Source: Dunaliella salina (taxonomy: Eukaryota; Chlorophyta; Chlorophyceae; Chlamydomonadales; Dunaliellaceae). Taken from it: a DNA stretch of 10,096 nucleotides. The notes under the pieces are model-generated. The model did not search any database. It was not told where the DNA came from and saw nothing but the letters and a program-made list of their open reading frames with translations. A program made the position numbers and the translations under genes. Numbering within the stretch: the stretch's first letter is position 1; each line of letters starts with the position of its first letter. The stretch spans positions 246,469 through 256,564 of the forward strand of contig MU069670.1 of the NCBI GenBank assembly GCA_002284615.2, written 5' to 3'. Of the stretch, positions 1-10,096 are shown one piece after another.

Positions 1-400
1 AAGGTAAGGTGATTATACCCCCCTCCCCCTGCCATTGGACCCTTGCTTGCCCTTGGGAGGCATGGCGCCACCCTCAAAGGTGCAATATGTGAATGTTTAA
101 AAAAACTGAAAATTTTTGTGTTTTTGGACCTTGCATTGAAGGGGCACTCCCAAGAGGCACTCCCAAACGGTAACTGAAAACTGACCCCAACCGAAAAAAT
201 TTTCCCAAAGACGGTCCCCAGTGACTTCTGGCTGGAACCGAAAATTTTTTGGGGTGGGCCAAAAAAATTTGCCCGAGGAAAAAAATTTTGTGTGTGACCG
301 CAATTTTTTTCGACCAAAGCGAAAATTTTTTTCAACACTGACGGAAAAAAAGCCGAAAAAATTTGTGTGTGACCGCCCCCTTACCTACTGGTTGGTGTGA
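1..400. other. A-tract/T-tract-rich noncoding stretch
   Basis: Runs of the form A4-7 followed directly by T3-7 are centred near 199, 244, 267, 285, 303, 325 and 361. A phrase of the form AAATTTGTGTGTGACCGC occurs twice (about 283-302 and 357-376). An 8-bp inverted pair, AGGTAAGG at 2-9 and CCTTACCT at 379-386, brackets the stretch. Open frames here are byproducts of low complexity. I see no gene. Confidence 0.5.
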
Positions 401-550
401 CACAGAATTTCAGCCATTTCCCTTAGAGAAATCCAGCATAGGGGTCTTAAAAAGGTCAATTTTTGACCTTCTTTACCACTTTCAAATAAGTAGGATGTTA
501 GCAGTGTATACGGAGGTTATAAACACGAAGTAAGGAGTGCAAAATGGCCC

Positions 551-675
551 CAGGGTGGAGCTGTGGGCCTTTTTTCGGTGATCCGACGCCAGGAAAGTGG
601 TCTGGGGCCCTCCGATTTTTGCCATTTTTTGGTGAATGTAATATTCTTATGAATCATAATGGTTGATATAGGTTG
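551..675. repeat. Old dispersed repeat, family 1, copy 1
   Basis: The stretch shares an ordered series of words with 2613-2735: CAGGGTGGA, GGCCTTTTTT or GCCATTTTTGG, GGCCAGGAGAGTG-like, ATCCGA, ATAATG. The two copies are well diverged. No coding capacity is evident. The class of element is unknown. Confidence 0.5.
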
Positions 676-994
676 CCCCCTCTGGAAAATCGTGAACCTT
701 GGCTTTCTCTGGTTGCAGCACTAAGGCTCAAAATTCCAGATGGTCACACGTGCCTCAGTCGCCGCAGTATAAGTCCAAGTTTTTGGGCAATTTCCTAGTG
801 ATTTGGGGTCTGCATGGAAAAATCTCATTGCACAAGATGGCATGAAAAGACTCAGTGGTTGGGAGGACAGGGTTTCAGCCATTTCCCAGCGGGCGAAAAA
901 ATTCTGCCAAAAGGCCCGTGTAAATTTTGGGCTGAACCCCCTAGACCCACCACCCACCCCCAAAACCGCCCTTATAGTGCCCCAATCCAGACAA

Positions 995-1345
995 GGAGGG
1001 TACAAATCAGTTCTTTTCATCCACCTAATTGGGCTGAAGTTATGCTCAGACACCAAGCCTGAACAAACTCCCCTGACTGCACACAACGAACACAAAAACA
1101 CCATCGAAAGTCTACGCACAAAAACTCTACGAGGCACACATTGCAATAACACACATTACATACATCGCAACATTACATACAATACTCATTGGAGCCGCTG
1201 GAACTGTTTACAAGCCGTACACATTTGATCCCCTTTGCAAACTTGGTTTAACTGAAGAAAGGGCAACCAAACTGGCAACACAACTCCACTGCCATGCTGT
1301 TAAAACCTTAACAAAAATTCAAGACGCTACACCATCCAATACAAC
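995..1345 (+). pseudogene. Frameshifted C-terminal fragment of a non-LTR retrotransposon ORF
   Basis: Two overlapping plus-strand frames together resemble the tail of a LINE-type polyprotein. One frame, about 995-1105, reads SVLFIHLIGLKLCSDTKPEQ, resembling the 'vlFiElKyCxDTxPe' block found near the end of such ORFs. Another, open from 1077 to the TGA at 1470-1472, reads LHTILIGAAGTVYKPYTFDP and continues LGLTEERATKLATQLHCHAV, resembling 'GvGGTIYxPhTxxPLxxLGL...LhxHsV'. A frameshift near 1105-1110 separates them, and the Glu of the first block is lost. What is seen is the two peptide blocks; the class assignment rests on my memory of such tails and has not been searched. No reverse transcriptase core remains. 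Confidence 0.5.
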
Positions 1346-1456
1346 AACACCAACAAAACAGAACCGGGGGCAGGGGCTGGGTACAGGAGGGTTGGACGCA
1401 CACCTGGACGGATGGCCGACAACCCACTGGATCCCCGTTAGTTTTCAAAGTTCATC

Positions 1457-1560
1457 TCAAGGCTACAGGTGAGGCTCACAGTTAGTCCCAGCGCTGGCTG
1501 TAGAGTCTTCCCTTTACGCACGCTGGATACTGTCCAGCATAGAATTTTTTACTTTTAATT
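1457..1560. repeat. Dispersed repeat, family 2, copy 1
   Basis: The stretch contains GGTGAGGCTCACAGTTAG, then GAGTCTTCCCTTTACGCACG and CCAGCATAGAATTTTTT. The same order of words appears at 3165-3256, and a shortened form at 1930-2012. It begins just after the retrotransposon ORF stop, so it may be part of that element's 3' tail. Confidence 0.5.
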
Positions 1561-1929
1561 CTCCATCCACCCGCTTATTCAGTGCCTTTAATAAGTGGGT
1601 TGTGGCAGAGTAATGAGGCAAAAGCTGCGCACCAGACGCACATACATACCTGCCCGTCCAGACGCCCACAACTGGCCTGCAAGTCCACAGATTGCCCTCC
1701 TGATTTCACCAAGCAAGAGCACATCTTACATTGTGGCTATTTCGAGAAATGCTTCCATTTTTACTTAAATTGGTCTGGTTACAGACCTCCAAGTCTCCGC
1801 TCAGCCGCCCTTGTAGGTGGATAAGGCGATGTAACCTTACCTGACATTGTCGCTGTTTTGGGATTTTGGATTGGTTTGCTGCATGTTTGCCTCCACAATT
1901 CTTACTGCTCAGGTCCTTGCGTGCTTGGC
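1561..1929. other. No gene seen
   Basis: This is unique-looking sequence between two family-2 repeats. The open frame at 1582-1824 has no domain, signal peptide or coding pattern I recognise. Confidence 0.4.
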
Positions 1930-2012
1930 ACTGGTGAGGCCTCTAACTTTTGTTAGGGGTTCTTCCCTGAATGCACGCGGCCTTTGGCTTGCGTAGGCTT
2001 TTATTTTCTTTT
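1930..2012. repeat. Dispersed repeat, family 2, copy 2
   Basis: It reads ACTGGTGAGGCCTCTAAC, then GTTCTTCCCTGAATGCACGC and GCGTAGGCTTTTATTTTC. It aligns with copies 1 and 3 around TCTTCCCT-AATGCACGC, followed by a T-rich run. Confidence 0.4.
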
Positions 2013-2202
2013 TCTTTTCTTGGCACTGACGCTGGGTCCCATGGCTGGGATCCAGCTTTGATAGCATGTGAGTGCCCAAAAAGGAAGCACCCGTTCTGCA
2101 GGGCGGGAGCACTGGAACGGGTGCACCTGGGGAAAAACGTGGTTTTCCAATTTCCCAGCCATGCACATACAACACCCCTTTATCTTTGCACAAAGAGTGT
2201 GT

Positions 2203-2424
2203 CAATCGACAGCTCTTTGAGAGTCAGGAATGCAATGCATTATGGCAATACATTCAAAGTTCTGGCGATGCATTCAAAATTCTGGCAATACATTCAAAAT
2301 TCTGTACAAGTGGGTCAGAATAATCATGGGGGAAGGTCCCAAGGAGTCGGAATTCCCCCTACCTTCCCTCCCCCCCTCCGACTGGACTCATATTTATAAC
2401 AATCGACAGCTATCGAGCTCAGGA
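2203..2424. repeat. Short direct repeats bracketing a 20-bp triple repeat
   Basis: CAATCGACAGCT occurs at 2203-2214 and 2400-2411. Each is followed after a few bases by GAG and TCAGGA. Between them lies a 20-bp unit, TGGCAATACATTCAAAATTC, repeated three times at 2243-2302 with two or three changes. Confidence 0.65.
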
Positions 2425-2612
2425 TTCCGAACCTAAAATTTAAAAGGGAATCGACACAAGCCTCCAAAAGGTGTACTTTCTGGCACCTCCCGGGGCTGAC
2501 GTTTTGTTGAGGTACATGGGAAGGTTGGCCGACCACTTGGCCACGCTAGCGCTAGCCTCCGGATACTTTCCTTTTGAAATATGCAGGATATTCACATACA
2601 ATTTGGATCATC

Positions 2613-2735
2613 CCAGGGTGGAAAAGTAAGCCATTTTTGGTTGATCTGGGGCCAGGAGAGTGATCTCAGATTATCCGACTTCTGTAATTTCTTGAAAAGC
2701 ATAATGTCATGGATCATTGTTGGTGCGGTCAGATT
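2613..2735. repeat. Old dispersed repeat, family 1, copy 2
   Basis: This is the partner of 551-675, in the same orientation and sharing words in the same order. It is followed at 2762-2801 by a short imperfect direct repeat, CTGGCAAATGGCC and CTGGCAAATTGCC. Confidence 0.5.
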
Positions 2736-2801
2736 TGGAGCGAAACATGAGAAATAGCATGTCTGGCAAATGGCCAGTTGGCCCTCTCTGGCAAATTGCC
2801 A

Positions 2802-3164
2802 TGCATCAATATATCATCAGGTGGGGCAGCAGGCTTTGGCCCGGGGAGTGGCGCCCCTACCAATATGTGAGCTTCCAAGAGAAAACCTGGTGCAGAAGTG
2901 ACCCCGGTAGTTGTCGCGGTGGAAAAGGTGCTTAGAGGTGGAGTCACAGTTTGGGTCTGCATGTGACTGCGAGCTCACCTCCTGGCTACGGCTGACCCCT
3001 GTGCAACAAAGGGGCCCTTGCTGAGATGTTGGATAGCTTTCTTTGAGGCTGAGGAGTGGTTCTTGAGTTTGCTGGACACGGCCTTTTGACAGCAGTGACA
3101 AGGGTGTCCAAGGGTGGAGGTCAACTTGCCGGAGTGAACTTCTGTGCTTCTTTCCTCTTTGTCT
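2802..3164. other. No gene seen
   Basis: Open frames on both strands are short, and none shows a recognisable domain. No tandem repeat or RNA gene is evident. Confidence 0.4.
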
Positions 3165-3256
3165 GGTGGGGCTCACTCTCAGTTTCAGCACTGACTGTTA
3201 AGTCTTTCCTTAATGCACGCTGGCTGTGCCCAGTGTAGACTTTCTTCTTTTCTTTG
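3165..3256. repeat. Dispersed repeat, family 2, copy 3
   Basis: It reads GGTGGGGCTCACTCTCAG, then GTCTTTCCTTAATGCACGCT and CAGTGTAGACTTTCTTC. It is the best match to copy 1 and ends in the same T-rich tail. Confidence 0.5.
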
Positions 3257-3399
3257 TATCATCAGATGCAATAAGAAAGATGGAAATTTAGAATAAAACA
3301 AAAAGAATGGGCAGAACACCTTTTTATATCATTTTTCACAACCATGATCACTCCCTTTCACTTCATGAACGAGGAGACACCTGTCGTGTTCCACAACAC

Positions 3400-3792
3400 A
3401 GAAGGTTTGTCTGATAATTACATTCGGCTTCTTGCCAAATAAAGCCTAGCACCATTGACTAATTGAAAGTGACGAGCCACCTCAGGAGCTACAGTAAAGA
3501 TCTGAGGATGGCTCAAGTCTGGTAAGCGTAAGAGCTCCATGCAAAACACTAGACAGTCACCAATTAAGAAGAAAAGTTTGAACAGGCAATTTATCTGAAG
3601 TTGATCCGCGGTTTGAAACAATGGTGATGCGCATTCCAGGAAAAGTGATAACAGAACAATGGTGCAGACACGCGTACAAGAGATAATTTGTAAATGTCCG
3701 GCAAAAATGTGCAGTTTTGAAAAAGTTCATGCGTGCGGCTATGAAGAGTTACTGCAAAGAAGACTAAACAGGTAAGTTTTTCTCGAGCCAGC
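3400..3792 (-). other. Probable 3' UTR of the YebC/TACO1 gene
   Basis: The stretch follows the TAA stop and contains no further family-like coding sequence. The first minus-strand TGTAA downstream lies at 3418-3422, and cleavage would be expected a little beyond it. The resulting UTR, about 390 nt, is ordinary for a green alga. Minus-strand open frames here are not protein-like. Confidence 0.5.
3418..3422 (-). promoter_or_regulatory. TGTAA polyadenylation motif
   Basis: The plus strand reads TTACA here, so the minus strand is TGTAA, about 370 nt after the stop codon. TGTAA is the known chlorophyte poly(A) signal. I saw no earlier one on this strand after the stop codon. Confidence 0.5.
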
Positions 3793-9986
<6,194 letters not shown>

Positions 9987-10096
9987 CTGCAGAAAAACAG
10001 AGGGGGAAAAAAGAGCATCAAGAATCGCGAAAAGTTGGATAAAAAAGAGGAGCAACCACGCACACTTACAACATTATTCCCCACATCCCCCCCCCC
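9987..10096 (-). other. Intron sequence upstream of exon A; window ends in a C-run
   Basis: A long pyrimidine tract precedes the exon A acceptor. A strong donor-like GTAAGT lies at 10069-10064 on the minus strand. The frame that would match exon A has a TAA just before it, so I do not call an exon. The last 12 or so bases are C, possibly an assembly edge. Confidence 0.35.

Noticed and set aside
74..303. Two overlapping minus-strand frames at the left end
   Set aside because: They arise from A/T-tract low-complexity DNA (FFS, KFF-type peptides) and have no recognisable domain.
803..1152. Separate protein on either strand at 721-1228
   Set aside because: Only the plus-strand segment from about 995 resembles anything, and it is better explained as a frameshifted retrotransposon tail.
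10060..10096. An extra upstream exon ending at the GTAAGT near 10069
   Set aside because: The frame required by exon A has a TAA two codons before the donor, and only about 25 bases of sequence remain before the edge.

Overview
This is a nuclear window from an intron-rich eukaryote, most likely a chlorophyte green alga of the volvocalean or Dunaliella type. The support is many small, nearly all phase-0 exons with TGCAG-type acceptors, a TGTAA poly(A) motif downstream of the only real stop codon, very long (CA/TG)n arrays, and a decayed retrotransposon tail of a kind I associate with green algae. The taxonomic call is inference; no rRNA, tRNA or marker gene is present.

The one gene I can support is on the minus strand, from 9986 down to the stop codon at 3793-3795. 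It encodes a YebC/TACO1-family (PmpR-like) organellar translation factor. Eight exons can be chained with splice sites and phases that agree: 9986-9934, 9571-9509, 6262-6194, 5693-5646, 5365-5255 (or 5401-5255), 4731-4645, 4582-4508 and 3897-3793. They give about 202 residues, covering the middle and the complete C terminus of the family. The N-terminal transit peptide and first domain lie beyond the right edge of the window. A 3' UTR probably runs to a TGTAA motif at 3418-3422.

Almost everything else in 3.8-9.9 kb is intron filled with tandem repeats, and nearly every long intron has its own: (CA)n sense arrays, (TG)n sense arrays, a 73-bp minisatellite, a 24-bp CTGCTGCAG repeat, an 85-bp minisatellite, a CATA tetranucleotide array, 50-bp and 154-bp repeats, and a 30-bp minisatellite. 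The most striking feature is a 77-bp unit, repeated four times at 9263-9571, that carries the exon for the conserved TYEAYG motif plus its splice donor. A second is a pair of complementary arrays, (TG)93 and (CA)95 in the sense of the transcript, that flank two in-frame exons and could pair in the pre-mRNA.

From 1 to about 3.4 kb I find no intact gene. It holds an A-tract/T-tract-rich stretch, a frameshifted C-terminal fragment of a non-LTR retrotransposon ORF (plus strand, about 995-1345), two families of old dispersed repeats, and a short 20-bp tandem repeat.
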